Shown here piece by piece: positions 26,115-34,674 of a DNA stretch of 64,000 nt (position 1 is its first letter; each line of letters begins with the position of its first letter). The stretch comes from Anaerotruncus colihominis (GTDB lineage: Bacteria; Bacillota; Clostridia; Oscillospirales; Ruminococcaceae). Position numbers and translations under genes: made by a program. The notes below the pieces were generated by a model. The model saw only the letters and a list, made by a program, of their open reading frames with translations, made no database searches and had not been told where the DNA came from. The stretch covers positions 223,746 to 287,745 of the forward strand of contig NZ_VIQT01000009.1 in assembly GCF_010206195.1 (NCBI RefSeq). The letters are read 5' to 3'.

Positions 26115-27305
26115 ATGCTGTTCGACAGCTTTGTTTGCAGCCTGCGCAATCTTGGCCGAAAACGATTTCGAAGCTTTCTGACAATTGCAAGCATTGCGAT
26201 AGGGGTGGCCTCGGTTGTTTTGATTGGTTCCATCGGAGAAATTGGAAAGCAGACAATTTCCGATGAGCTTAATTCCCTTGGCTTGGGCAGTCTGACAGTG
26301 AGCGCGGATCAGAAATTTACCCGTCAAAAGATGGATCAGCGTGATCTGGAGCTGATCCGTGATCTTCCAACTGTTAAAAGCGCCACACCGGTGGTTGTCG
26401 ATTTCAGCAGTATCCGTATGCGCGGATTGGTCGCAAACGCCATGCTTTGGGGAGTCGATTGTAAAGGCGACCAGTTGATATCTTTGAAATCACAATATGG
26501 CCGCCTGTTGAATGAGGCGGATATCGCTGGTGCATCCGATGTCTGTGTTATTGATGCGAACGTTGCACAGATGTTTTATAAACGCGACAATATTGTTGGA
26601 AAATATCTGGATGCGATGATTGGCGGAAGCTATGTGCGCCTCGAAATCGTCGGCGTTGCAGTCTCAGGCGGGAATATCTTGCAGACAATGGTAGGGGATG
26701 TGATCCCTTCATTTGCTTATGTGCCTTATACTACCATTCAAAGATATACCGGCGACCAGGCATTTGAACAGATTGCAGTAACCTTACATGATAACAGCAA
26801 CTCAGATGCCGCCGCAGAACAATTAACAGCTTCCGTGAACAGGCTTCACAATATCAACAGAGGATTTAAAGCAGAAAATATATCAAAACAAAAAGACACA
26901 TTAAATAATTTACTTGGGATTATCACAATCGTGCTATCATCAATTGCGGCAGTATCTCTCGTTGTAGCGGGCCTCGGGATCATGACTGTAATGACTGTAT
27001 CTGTCAATGAGCGGACACGTGAAATTGGAATTAAAAAATCGATTGGTGCGACGCGGGGAACCATTTTACTGGAGTTTCTAATTGAGGCATTTACAATCTC
27101 TCTAATTGGCAGCATGGCCGGTGTCGGTGTCGGACTTTTTGTGGTATGGTCCGGATGTACGCTTCTGCATATTCCGGTTTCCATTGCTCCGTGGCTGATC
27201 GCAATTTCTATCATATTGACTGTTGGAATTGGAATGATATTTGGCGTCTATCCAGCAACCGTCGCGGCGCGTATGCGTCCAGTAGACGCCCTGCGAACAG
27301 ATTAA
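26115..27305 (+). CDS. MacB/FtsX-family ABC transporter permease without a fused ATPase
   Basis: 396 residues. It has an N-terminal span (FRSFLTIASIAIGVASVVLIG), a large extracytoplasmic MacB-PCD-like domain (about residues 45-260), and three C-terminal spans with the FtsX-type SVNERTREIGIKKSIGAT coupling helix. E. coli MacB carries its ATPase on the same chain; Firmicutes usually encode it in the neighbouring gene, but here no ATP-binding cassette gene flanks the pair. Function could be export of a peptide, lipid or drug. It probably shares a transcript with the membrane fusion protein; a terminator follows. Confidence 0.82.
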   Translation: MLFDSFVCSLRNLGRKRFRSFLTIASIAIGVASVVLIGSIGEIGKQTISDELNSLGLGSLTVSADQKFTRQKMDQRDLELIRDLPTVKSATPVVVDFSSIRMRGLVANAMLWGVDCKGDQLISLKSQYGRLLNEADIAGASDVCVIDANVAQMFYKRDNIVGKYLDAMIGGSYVRLEIVGVAVSGGNILQTMVGDVIPSFAYVPYTTIQRYTGDQAFEQIAVTLHDNSNSDAAAEQLTASVNRLHNINRGFKAENISKQKDTLNNLLGIITIVLSSIAAVSLVVAGLGIMTVMTVSVNERTREIGIKKSIGATRGTILLEFLIEAFTISLIGSMAGVGVGLFVVWSGCTLLHIPVSIAPWLIAISIILTVGIGMIFGVYPATVAARMRPVDALRTD

Positions 27306-27308
27306 AAC

Positions 27309-27347
27309 AAAAAAAGAATCCCCGCCACATGGCGGGGATTCTTTTAA
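27309..27347 (+). terminator. Terminator after the MacB-like permease
   Basis: AAAGAATCCCCGCC pairs with GGCGGGGATTCTTTT around ACAT. Confidence 0.92.
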
Positions 27348-27355
27348 GAATAGTA

Positions 27356-27384
27356 TTGACATTCAGAAAGGGAAGCTGTAAAAT
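27356..27384 (+). promoter_or_regulatory. Promoter of the Xer recombinase gene
   Basis: TTGACA (27356-27361), 17-bp spacer, TAAAAT (27379-27384). Confidence 0.8.
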
Positions 27385-27455
27385 AAAAATAAATAATTTC
27401 GTTAAATGAAAATTTAGCGAAATAAAGGGGAGCTAAAAGAAGGAGGATTTTTTCT

Positions 27456-28475
27456 ATGGCCGACTATGCGGACTGCCCATCATATTTAAGTGAATTTCTG
27501 TTTTATTTGTTGACGATCAAAGGCCGTTCAAAAAGGACTGTTGATGCGTACTATATTGATCTGCGTACATTTTTACGCTATATCAAATGTGTAAAGCATC
27601 ATACAGCCGATCCTGACGATATCGACTCATTTTCTCAAGTGTCTATTGCAGATGTTCCCCTTGAGACGATTGCGTCTATCAAGCTTGGGGATGTCTATCA
27701 ATATCTCAATTACGCTGCCTCCGAGCGTGAAAACAATGCAAAAACGCGCTCCCGAAAGGTTTCATCGCTGCGTTCGTTTTTTAATTATCTGACGGTCAAA
27801 TCCGGGCTTTTAAAAACGAATCCCATTGAAAATCTTGAGGTGCCTTCCGTTAAAAAATCTGTGCCAAGATATCTGACGCTTGAAGAATGCCTGGAGCTGC
27901 TGACACATATTGAATCCTCCAGCTATGAGCGCGATTTTTGTATGGCTACATTATTCCTGAATTGTGGTATGCGTCTTTCTGAATTGGTCGGAATTAATTT
28001 GCAGGATATCCGGGATGACACGATACGGCTGCTTGGTAAGGGAAACAAAGAACGCATTGTCTATATCAACGATGCCTGTAAAAGAGCTTTGACAGCCTAT
28101 TTAGCCGTCCGCATGACGCCGGCAAATGTAAAATATCGAGATGCCCTGTTCCTTTCATCACGTGGAACGCGCATTTCTCCTCGCCGCGTTGAACAAATTA
28201 TCGCGCGCTGCCTTGAACAGGCCGGATTGGCTGGACAAGGATACTCGCCGCATAAGTTGCGTCATACCGCTGCGACGCTGATGTATCAGCATGGCGGTGT
28301 AGATATCCGTGTATTAAAGGAGATTTTAGGTCACGCCAGTCTATCAACCACCGAGATTTATACGCATATATCCGATCGTCAAATGGAAAAAGCGGCGCAA
28401 AGCTCGCCATTGTCAAGCGTTGCGCCGCGAAAAAAGAGGCGGAGTCCTATAGTGCCAAATTCAGAAGATGAATAA
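27456..28475 (+). CDS. Tyrosine recombinase, XerC/XerD type
   Basis: 339 residues. An N-terminal SAM-like core-binding domain is followed by a catalytic domain with Arg (MRLSELVGI), Lys (LLGKGNKERIVY), HKLRH, and the C-terminal His and Tyr (LGHASLSTTEIYTH). It is a little longer than XerC/D (about 300) because of an insertion near residues 50-70. I see no attachment sites, phage or transposon genes beside it, so a chromosome-dimer-resolving Xer protein is more likely than a mobile-element integrase. C versus D cannot be told. It ends overlapping the convergent SpoIIM-like gene by 15 bp. Confidence 0.87.
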   Translation: MADYADCPSYLSEFLFYLLTIKGRSKRTVDAYYIDLRTFLRYIKCVKHHTADPDDIDSFSQVSIADVPLETIASIKLGDVYQYLNYAASERENNAKTRSRKVSSLRSFFNYLTVKSGLLKTNPIENLEVPSVKKSVPRYLTLEECLELLTHIESSSYERDFCMATLFLNCGMRLSELVGINLQDIRDDTIRLLGKGNKERIVYINDACKRALTAYLAVRMTPANVKYRDALFLSSRGTRISPRRVEQIIARCLEQAGLAGQGYSPHKLRHTAATLMYQHGGVDIRVLKEILGHASLSTTEIYTHISDRQMEKAAQSSPLSSVAPRKKRRSPIVPNSEDE

Positions 28476-29237
28476 GCTTAGATTTCCAAATTTTGTTGAG
28501 AGAATAGCGTCCAGTATTGAAATTAAAAGGCAGAGCAATGTAAAGATAATAAACTTTACGCAATAACGCTTGATCCGAAATGGGTCTGCTGGAATGGAAG
28601 CTGTAATCGAAGACCTTAAAAGCGTTACAGAAAGCGCCAAGGCTGAACGGCCAGCGGCGATCAATAGTATGGTTCCTAAAAACATGATAGGCAGCATTAA
28701 AATCAATACGTACCAAATTGCATTTACCCCAGATTCTGCATAGAGCATACCGATTGAAAAACCGTAGCCAAGCCCTTTAAAAACTGGAACTGCAAAGATC
28801 ACAACTTGTGCGATCGTGCAAAAACCACAGAAAAACAAGATCGCCAGCATTGTAAAAATTGAGAAAAAAGTTGAACCCACAATGCCTGCAAACGCAACGG
28901 TCCGCCTCTGCTCTACATAACTCCCAAGCAGGATGCTTAATTTTTCGAGCGTATCTGTGCTGGCGTGCCGAACCATCAAAGCGCCGGCCGCCATACCGAA
29001 TAGAAACAATACGCCGAGCAAATAGACAACAACGCGATTTCGTGTATTGGCGACGAAGGAGCGCAGAGGAATCATTACAGCGCCGGCTTCATTTTCCATT
29101 GGTTCTTGCCGTAAATATGTACTATTCTGGATCCAGGCTGGCTGCTGCGCTCCTTCTTTTATTTTTTCTTCAGCGATTCCCCGCACATTTTTTTGCTGTT
29201 GTATGATCTTGTCCAGATCCGCTGCGCTAAACCCCAT
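28461..29237 (-). CDS. SpoIIM-like (stage II sporulation protein M family) membrane protein
   Basis: 258 residues with an N-terminal soluble segment of about 85 residues and five membrane spans. The FKGLGYGFSIGML segment, followed by hydrophobic spans, resembles SpoIIM, which with SpoIID and SpoIIP breaks down septal peptidoglycan during engulfment. Bacillus SpoIIM is shorter (214 residues) and lacks this N-terminal segment, so it could be a related family member rather than the orthologue. RBS AAAGGA lies 8 bases before the start. Confidence 0.6.
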   Translation of the reverse strand: MGFSAADLDKIIQQQKNVRGIAEEKIKEGAQQPAWIQNSTYLRQEPMENEAGAVMIPLRSFVANTRNRVVVYLLGVLFLFGMAAGALMVRHASTDTLEKLSILLGSYVEQRRTVAFAGIVGSTFFSIFTMLAILFFCGFCTIAQVVIFAVPVFKGLGYGFSIGMLYAESGVNAIWYVLILMLPIMFLGTILLIAAGRSALALSVTLLRSSITASIPADPFRIKRYCVKFIIFTLLCLLISILDAILSTKFGNLSLFIF

Positions 29238-29310
29238 CTTGATCGTCCTTTCATAAGACCTTTTATAGAAAAGTTATGCTGGACGAATACCATTTATGCA
29301 GGCAGTGGAA

Positions 29311-30684
29311 CTAATCTGCAAGCGCTGCTTTGATCATGATAGCACATTCAAGACGTTTCTTTTCCAAAGCACAGGAAAGCTTATGCGGTTTGAGAATATC
29401 ACCATTATACTGCATACTGTTTGCGTTGCAGCCTCCTGAACAATAAAATTTCGCCCAACATTCACAGCAATCTTTTTTACCATAAACCGTCGCGGCTGCA
29501 AAACAGCTTTTCATTTCCTGATTGAGCGAGCCATCATAAACGCTTCCCATCTTCCAGTCCTCATGCCCGACAAACTGATGACATGGGTAAACATCGCCGG
29601 ATGGTGTCACTGCGACATACTCGTTGCCGCAACCGCAGCCACGCAGCCGTTTGATAGCACAGGGCCCTTGATCGAGATCAAGCATAAAATGGAAGAAGTT
29701 AAAATCCTCTGGCGTTCCGGCACGGTCAATCATGATTTTAGCGAGACGCTCATATTCCCTTTCGAGCTCGGGAAGCTCCTCTTCAGTCAATGCATAAGGC
29801 ATCGCGGGATCGGAAACGACCGGCTCGACAGATACCTGATCAAACCCAAGTTCACTTAAATGGAGTACATCCTTGGCAAAATCCTTATTATATTTGGTAA
29901 ACGTTCCACGCGCATAGTACTGGTCATATGGGCCTTGTTTACGCAAGCGCACCAGCTTCTGAAAGCTTGGTACGATCTTGTCATAGCTGCCTGTTCCATC
30001 AACACGGGCACGTACACGGTCGTTGACCTCGCGCCGCCCATCAATCGACAAAACAACGTTCGACATCTCCTGATTGATGAAATCAATTTTATCATCATCA
30101 AGCAGGATACCATTTGTCGTAATTGTAAAGCGAAACAGCTTTCCATGCTCTTTTTCAAGAGAGCGGGCATAACGAACCACCTCACGGACCGTTTCAAAGT
30201 TCATAAGAGGTTCACCGCCGAATAAATCCACCTCAAGGTTATGGCGGCCGGCTGAATGATTGATTAGATAATCAATCGCAGCCCGGCCAGTTTCCGGAGA
30301 CATCAGCTCACGATGCCCCATATATTCGCCGGTATCGGCAAAACAATACTTACAACGAAGATTACAGTCATGTGCAATATGCAGACACATGGCTTTGACT
30401 GGTGCAGGTGTCATCATTTTGGCAAACTGGCTGTAATCGTCCGATGAAAACAACTGATCGGCTTGGCACAGCTTTGTAATCTCCGCATAGGTTTCTTCGA
30501 TTTCTTCAGGGGTCCAGCGTTTGGAAAGATATTCCACAGCTTCTTTGGGACAGTTCTGCGGCATAGCTTCCCCGTTGCCGCAGAAATCCAGAAGCTCATA
30601 AAACAGCTCGTCCACCACGTGAACAGCTCCGCTGTTCACGTCAAGGACAATGTTATATCCGTTTAATTGATATTTATGTATCAT
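29311..30684 (-). CDS. scfB: SCIFF thioether peptide maturase (radical SAM, SPASM domain)
   Basis: 457 residues. The N-terminal domain binds the leader peptide. The radical-SAM cluster is at CNLRCKYC, and the C-terminal SPASM domain holds further Fe-S clusters (GCGCGNEYVAVTPSGDVYPC, CCECWAKFYCSGGC). The maturase links Cys sulfurs of the SCIFF peptide to carbons of other residues; its clostridial relative CteB does this. The peptide gene lies directly upstream. The start at 30684 is supported by AAGGAG 6 bases before and by homology; the frame stays open further upstream across the peptide gene. Confidence 0.93.
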   Translation of the reverse strand: MIHKYQLNGYNIVLDVNSGAVHVVDELFYELLDFCGNGEAMPQNCPKEAVEYLSKRWTPEEIEETYAEITKLCQADQLFSSDDYSQFAKMMTPAPVKAMCLHIAHDCNLRCKYCFADTGEYMGHRELMSPETGRAAIDYLINHSAGRHNLEVDLFGGEPLMNFETVREVVRYARSLEKEHGKLFRFTITTNGILLDDDKIDFINQEMSNVVLSIDGRREVNDRVRARVDGTGSYDKIVPSFQKLVRLRKQGPYDQYYARGTFTKYNKDFAKDVLHLSELGFDQVSVEPVVSDPAMPYALTEEELPELEREYERLAKIMIDRAGTPEDFNFFHFMLDLDQGPCAIKRLRGCGCGNEYVAVTPSGDVYPCHQFVGHEDWKMGSVYDGSLNQEMKSCFAAATVYGKKDCCECWAKFYCSGGCNANSMQYNGDILKPHKLSCALEKKRLECAIMIKAALAD

Positions 30685-30709
30685 GTAATTCTCCTTATAC
30701 GAAAATTCA

Positions 30710-30729
30710 GGGCAGTCAAACGACTGCCC
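30710..30729 (-). promoter_or_regulatory. Hairpin between the SCIFF peptide and its maturase
   Basis: GGGCAGTC (30710-30717) pairs with GACTGCCC (30722-30729). On the minus strand TGAATTTTCG follows, a weak U-run. It may act as a partial terminator or RNA-processing end that keeps peptide mRNA above enzyme mRNA. Confidence 0.5.
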
Positions 30730-30751
30730 CAAACATGTTAAACCAACAATT

Positions 30752-30898
30752 TTACCGGCTTTTGTTTTCGCATTTCTGATTTGCAACTGTGCAAGACGTT
30801 TTGCATGCTGACTGACAAGAAGCCTGGCATTCGCCGCAACCACCCTTAACGGCAGATTCCTTTAAATTTGCGCTGTTGATCGTTTTCACGTGTTTCAT
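30752..30898 (-). CDS. scfA: SCIFF ribosomally made peptide precursor
   Basis: 48 residues with six Cys (positions 21, 24, 28, 32, 36, 43), the exact 'six cysteines in forty-five' pattern. It begins MKHVKTINSANLKESAVKGG and ends NKSR. Found in nearly all Clostridia next to its maturase; the final product and its role are unknown. The radical-SAM enzyme downstream forms a thioether in it. The start has a GAGGGAAC ribosome site. It is preceded by a structured leader and a good promoter. Confidence 0.95.
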   Translation of the reverse strand: MKHVKTINSANLKESAVKGGCGECQASCQSACKTSCTVANQKCENKSR

Positions 30899-30924
30899 TT
30901 TTGTTCCCTCGCTTCAGAGTTAAT

Positions 30925-30993
30925 ATCAGGTTCCTATAAAAAAGTTCCTTTTCTGACAGGTCTTTTGCACCTGTGATTTCCCATAAACCTGAT
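30925..30993 (-). other. Structured 5' leader of the SCIFF gene
   Basis: On the minus strand ATCAGGTT (30993-30986) can pair with AACCTGAT (30932-30925), enclosing an inner hairpin ACAGGT...ACCTGT (about 30955-30975). The leader is about 100 nt. This could be a regulatory RNA element; I recognise no known riboswitch. Confidence 0.45.
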
Positions 30994-31002
30994 TACATAT
31001 TT

Positions 31003-31031
31003 ATCATACCATAATTCAGGCAAAATTTCAA
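31003..31031 (-). promoter_or_regulatory. Promoter of scfA
   Basis: On the minus strand: TTGAAA (31031-31026), 17-bp spacer, TATGAT (31008-31003). Confidence 0.72.
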
Positions 31032-31059
31032 TCATCTTTTGGAATAGCGTGGCCTGACT

Positions 31060-31458
31060 TTAGCGGAACTTCTTTCTGCGATTGACGCCGATTACACCGC
31101 CAAGCGCAGATGCAAACAGAACAGCGGCCAGTTTGGATACAGCGACCATACCAAATCCCGCGTCATCAAACACAAAGCTGGCGGTCATCAGGATCAGAAA
31201 CAGGCAAATGCCGCAACAGATACCGATCAGCATTCCCTTTTCGCGTGCGAATGATGCACTTACAAGACCGGCGACGAGTCCTCCAAAGACAAATGCCAGT
31301 GTGGCGATCAATGTAATCGCAGGCTGTGGAACATCACGGAAGGTCATTACAACGGACATTAAAACCAACAAAAGCAGGCATGCGCCCACGCCGAATAAAA
31401 GGCCATAAGTTACCGGTCGAATAAAACGTTTGGCGCCATGAATATCAGGCTGTCTCAC
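31060..31458 (-). CDS. TIGR04086-family membrane protein
   Basis: 132 residues with four predicted spans (LFGVGACLLLLVLMSVVM, ITLIATLAFVFGGLVAGLV, GICCGICLFLILMTASFVF, LAAVLFASALGGVIGV). Proteins of this family are typically encoded between yajC and the SCIFF peptide in Clostridia, exactly as here; their job is unknown. The GTG at 31458 is preferred because AGGGGGAG precedes it; upstream in-frame codons would overlap the end of yajC region. Confidence 0.78.
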   Translation of the reverse strand: MRQPDIHGAKRFIRPVTYGLLFGVGACLLLLVLMSVVMTFRDVPQPAITLIATLAFVFGGLVAGLVSASFAREKGMLIGICCGICLFLILMTASFVFDDAGFGMVAVSKLAAVLFASALGGVIGVNRRKKFR

Positions 31459-31521
31459 TCCAACTCCCCCTTTGATATAAAAAGGGTATTCAGGTGAACG
31501 TCCCGATATGCCCAAGCTTAC

Positions 31522-31824
31522 TTATTTTTTTGTAGTTGCGACCTCATGCGGGGTGTTGTTGGCTTGAACGGCCCAGCGTGTAATTCGCACCTTGCTGCGA
31601 TCGGAGCCGGTTTCAATAATCAGGTGGTCATCCTTGATTACAACAACCGTGCCAATGATACCGCCAACCGTTACAATCTCATCTCCGACCTCCAGATTCG
31701 CACGCATACGTGCAGTTTCCTTGTCACGCTTTTTCTGCGGACGGATCAGCATAAAGTAAAAAATAACAAAAATAAGGATCAATGGTAAAAGGGACATCAT
31801 GGTTGCTGTGGTCTGTTCATTCAT
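31522..31824 (-). CDS. yajC: Preprotein translocase subunit YajC
   Basis: 100 residues: one N-terminal span (LLPLILIFVIFYFMLIRPQKKR) and a soluble domain with VGDEIVTVGGIIGTVV. It is an accessory part of the Sec translocase, often encoded between tgt and secDF; here secDF does not follow. The ATG at 31824 has AGGAGG-like GGGAGGTATTAAATTC upstream. Confidence 0.94.
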   Translation of the reverse strand: MNEQTTATMMSLLPLILIFVIFYFMLIRPQKKRDKETARMRANLEVGDEIVTVGGIIGTVVVIKDDHLIIETGSDRSKVRITRWAVQANNTPHEVATTKK

Positions 31825-31927
31825 GAATTTAATACCTCCCAAAATCTGTACATGCCTTGAAACACTACAAATACTATTATAGCGGTTTCGGACATGTCTT
31901 GCAAGTAAAATCTACCGTCTTTTCCAG

Positions 31928-33058
31928 TCAAATACGTTTACCGAGGACCGGAACCCATGTCCGGTAAAAAGCTTCGAAGGTTCCATTATCAAGCGCCTCC
32001 CGTATTTTCTCCATCATCGTATTATAAAAATAGAGATTATGCTGAACGCCGAGGCGCATCGCCAATATTTCATTGACGCGGAACAAATGCCGCAAATACC
32101 CGCGGCTGTAATTTTGACAGGTTGGACATCCACAATGTTCATCAAGCGGCCGACTGTCTGTTTTATATTTTTCGTTGTGCATAATCCGGATACCCTCCCA
32201 TGTGAACAGCGTCCCATGACGGGCATTGCGGCTTGGCATCACACAGTCAAACAGATCAATACCGCGGTAAACACCTTCGAGTATATTGACCGGCGTCCCC
32301 ACGCCCATCAGGTAGCGCGGCTTGTCCACAGGCATGTACGGCTCAACCGCTTCAATTGTATCATACATTTCCTGCGCTGTCTCTCCAACTGCCAATCCTC
32401 CGATCGCGTAGCCGTTCAGATCAAGTGCAGCGATTTCCTGCATATGTCGGATACGCAGGTCCGCATATGTGCTTCCCTGATTGATTCCAAACAACAGTTG
32501 GTTCCTGTTGATCGTATCGGGAAGCTCGTTGAGGCGCGCCATTTCGCGTTTGCACCGCTCCAGCCAGCGCGTTGTCCGCGCGATCGAACGCTCTGTATAG
32601 TCATAGGGCGCAGGATTCTCAATACATTCATCAAACGCCATCGCAATGGTCGAACCAAGATTGGACTGGATACGCATACTTTCCTCAGGACCCATAAAAA
32701 TACGCTTACCGTCCAGATGGCAGGCGAATGTGACTCCTTCCTCCTTGATTTTGCGCAGCTTTGCCAGAGAAAACACCTGGAATCCGCCGCTGTCCGTCAA
32801 AATAGGTCTGTGCCAATTCATGAACTGATGCAGACCGCCCATAGCCCGGATCACATCATCGCCAGGACGTACATGCAGATGATAGGTGTTGCACAGCTCA
32901 ACCTGGCACTTGAGATCTACCAGATCGATTGAAGAAATACCACCCTTAATGGCAGCGGACGTTCCGACATTCATGAATGCTGGCGTCTGGATCGTTCCAT
33001 GTACCGTTTCAAATTCTCCACGGCGTGCATGGCCTTCCTGTTTCAGCAATTTGTACAA
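31928..33058 (-). CDS. tgt: tRNA-guanine transglycosylase
   Basis: 376 residues. It swaps guanine-34 for preQ1 in tRNAs for Asp, Asn, His and Tyr. Visible are the nucleophile/substrate region (DSGGFQVFSLAKLRKI), GINQGS, YLMGVGTP, DCVMPSRNARHG, and the zinc site (CGCPTC with a later His). The start is a TTG (33058) after AGGGGGAG. queA lies 35 bp upstream. Confidence 0.97.
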   Translation of the reverse strand: MYKLLKQEGHARRGEFETVHGTIQTPAFMNVGTSAAIKGGISSIDLVDLKCQVELCNTYHLHVRPGDDVIRAMGGLHQFMNWHRPILTDSGGFQVFSLAKLRKIKEEGVTFACHLDGKRIFMGPEESMRIQSNLGSTIAMAFDECIENPAPYDYTERSIARTTRWLERCKREMARLNELPDTINRNQLLFGINQGSTYADLRIRHMQEIAALDLNGYAIGGLAVGETAQEMYDTIEAVEPYMPVDKPRYLMGVGTPVNILEGVYRGIDLFDCVMPSRNARHGTLFTWEGIRIMHNEKYKTDSRPLDEHCGCPTCQNYSRGYLRHLFRVNEILAMRLGVQHNLYFYNTMMEKIREALDNGTFEAFYRTWVPVLGKRI

Positions 33059-33093
33059 AGCTCTCCCCCTCTGGTTGTCTATCGTGATTATTT

Positions 33094-34122
33094 TTAAAGA
33101 ATCAGCATTGCATCCCCGAAGCTGAAAAAACGGTAATTCTCCCGAACCGCGATCCGATAGGCTTCCATTGTATGCTCGTAGCCTGCGAATGCACTGACCA
33201 ACATAATAAGCGTGCTTTCAGGCAGATGGAAATTTGTAATCAAGCCATCAAGCACTTTAAATGTATAGCCCGGATAGATAAAGATACTTGTATCCCCTTC
33301 ATCCGCTCTGATTTCGCCGCATTTGGACGCAACCGATTCAACGGTCCGACAACTGGTCGTCCCAACACCGATCACACGTTTGCCGCGCATATGCGTCTCA
33401 TTGATCAGATCGGCTGTTTCCTGCGACAGAAAGTAATGCTCGGAATGCATATGATGCTTTGTAACATCCTCAACACGCACAGGCCGGAAGGTACCAATTC
33501 CAACATGCAGCACGACATTGGCAATATTGATACCCTTTTCGTGCAGGCGATCCATCAGCTCCGGCGTAAAATGCAGGCCCGCTGTCGGCGCGGCTGCGGA
33601 GCCGGGCTGCTTGGAATAGACCGTCTGATAACGTTCACGATCTGCAAGTTCGGCTGTGATATAGGGAGGCAACGGCATATTTCCAATCTTTTCAAGAACA
33701 GGATAAATGCTTTGCCCTTCATAATGCATCCGAACAAGCCGGTTGCCGCCCTCGACGGTTTGCAGCACCTCACCGACAAGCAATCCATCGCCAAATACAA
33801 ACCGCGCTCCGGCTTTTGCTTTCTTCCCTGGTTTGACCATAACTTCCCAGATATCGCGCTCCTTTTGCTCCAGCAAAAGAAACTGCATATGCCCGCCCGT
33901 ATACTCCTTGACACCGTACAGGCGCGCTGGAATCACGCGCGATGTGTTGACGATAAGCGTATCGCCTGCGTCAAGATAATCAGGCAGATCGTAAAAGTGA
34001 AGATGCTTCACCGCACCTGTTTGACGGTCGAGTTGCAGCATTCGGGAATGATCGCGCGGCTCAATAGGCGTCTGCGCAATTTGCCGTTCAGGCAATTCAA
34101 AGAAAAAATCGGACGTTTTCAT
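33094..34122 (-). CDS. queA: S-adenosylmethionine:tRNA ribosyltransferase-isomerase
   Basis: 342 residues, normal length. It moves the ribosyl part of SAM onto preQ1 in tRNA, giving epoxyqueuosine, the step after tgt. Markers: N-terminal DFFFELPERQIAQTP, the AGLHFTPELMDRL segment, GTFRPVRVEDVTKH, and HMHSEHY. It is the first gene of the queA-tgt-yajC run; I see no strong promoter in front. Confidence 0.97.
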   Translation of the reverse strand: MKTSDFFFELPERQIAQTPIEPRDHSRMLQLDRQTGAVKHLHFYDLPDYLDAGDTLIVNTSRVIPARLYGVKEYTGGHMQFLLLEQKERDIWEVMVKPGKKAKAGARFVFGDGLLVGEVLQTVEGGNRLVRMHYEGQSIYPVLEKIGNMPLPPYITAELADRERYQTVYSKQPGSAAAPTAGLHFTPELMDRLHEKGINIANVVLHVGIGTFRPVRVEDVTKHHMHSEHYFLSQETADLINETHMRGKRVIGVGTTSCRTVESVASKCGEIRADEGDTSIFIYPGYTFKVLDGLITNFHLPESTLIMLVSAFAGYEHTMEAYRIAVRENYRFFSFGDAMLIL

Positions 34123-34187
34123 CCGTGATAAGTCCCCCTATAGGCGGCAATCGCCTGAATTTCATTATAGTAAATCGGCACAACCGA

Positions 34188-34216
34188 TTGACATATTTAC
34201 ATTATAATGATAATAT
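34188..34216 (+). promoter_or_regulatory. Promoter of the lysine-riboswitch/asd-dapAB operon
   Basis: TTGACA (34188-34193), 17-bp spacer, TAATAT (34211-34216). Transcription would begin about 34223, just before the riboswitch. Confidence 0.8.
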
Positions 34217-34227
34217 AATGCTAATTA

Positions 34228-34440
34228 GCCGAACCGGTAGAGGCGCGTCTTTCATAAGTATCCGGAATCAGACTGCCAAGGTCGTTAAAATCCGCGGGAA
34301 AGGGACAGACGCCGAAGGAAACGCGCGGCAAGCGTTTTCCTGGGCGCATGGCTGAACAAGCATGCGACTGTCATCATTGTACTATGATGGAGTGCTATGG
34401 AGACGGCTGGCGGACGAACTGGCGTCTGCTGGAACGAGTC
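34228..34440 (+). ncRNA. Lysine riboswitch (L box)
   Basis: The conserved L-box strings occur in order: GGTAGAGGCGCG (34236-34247) with downstream AAGTA, GGGAAAGGGACAGACGCCGAAG split near 34300-34320, CTGGGCGCATGGCTGAACAAG near 34340-34360, and ATGATGGAGTGCTATGG near 34383-34399. These match the lysine aptamer of Bacillus lysC closely in sequence and spacing. With the terminator at 34470 it should stop transcription of asd-dapA-dapB when lysine is high. Confidence 0.93.
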
Positions 34441-34469
34441 GATAACCTCTTTATTATAGTATAATCCAT

Positions 34470-34493
34470 GCCGGTTTTCAACCGGCTTTTTTT
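34470..34493 (+). terminator. Riboswitch-controlled terminator
   Basis: GCCGGTT (34470-34476) pairs with AACCGGC (34480-34486), followed by seven T's; about 180 nt before asd. Confidence 0.88.
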
Positions 34494-34523
34494 ATAGATT
34501 GCAGCGCAATCTATAAAAAAAGC
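34485..34523 (+). repeat. Perfect 18-bp inverted repeat overlapping the terminator
   Basis: GCTTTTTTTATAGATTGC (34485-34502) pairs exactly with GCAATCTATAAAAAAAGC (34506-34523). Its left arm contains the U-tract of the terminator, so the two hairpins compete or follow one another. The rest of the leader, 34524-34674, holds no gene. Confidence 0.75.
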
Positions 34524-34674
34524 TGGGCCGCTTTGATAAAATGCGAGGCGCTCTCCTGCAAGAGTGGCTGCGTCAACAGGCATAAGGCTAATTTCAGCCA
34601 TGCGACTCTGTAATTTTGATTAACAAACGCCGGCGCTGTCCCGGCGTACCGTTTGAAAGGATGTATGAAGGACT

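Noticed and set aside
27456..28475. Integrase of a mobile element
   Set aside because: No attachment-site repeats, excisionase, relaxase or phage genes nearby; a Xer-type housekeeping role fits better.
33172..34128. 318-codon plus-strand frame across queA
   Set aside because: Antisense to a clear QueA; rich in Cys, His and Arg and without any recognisable domain. The same applies to the 297-codon frame antisense to tgt.
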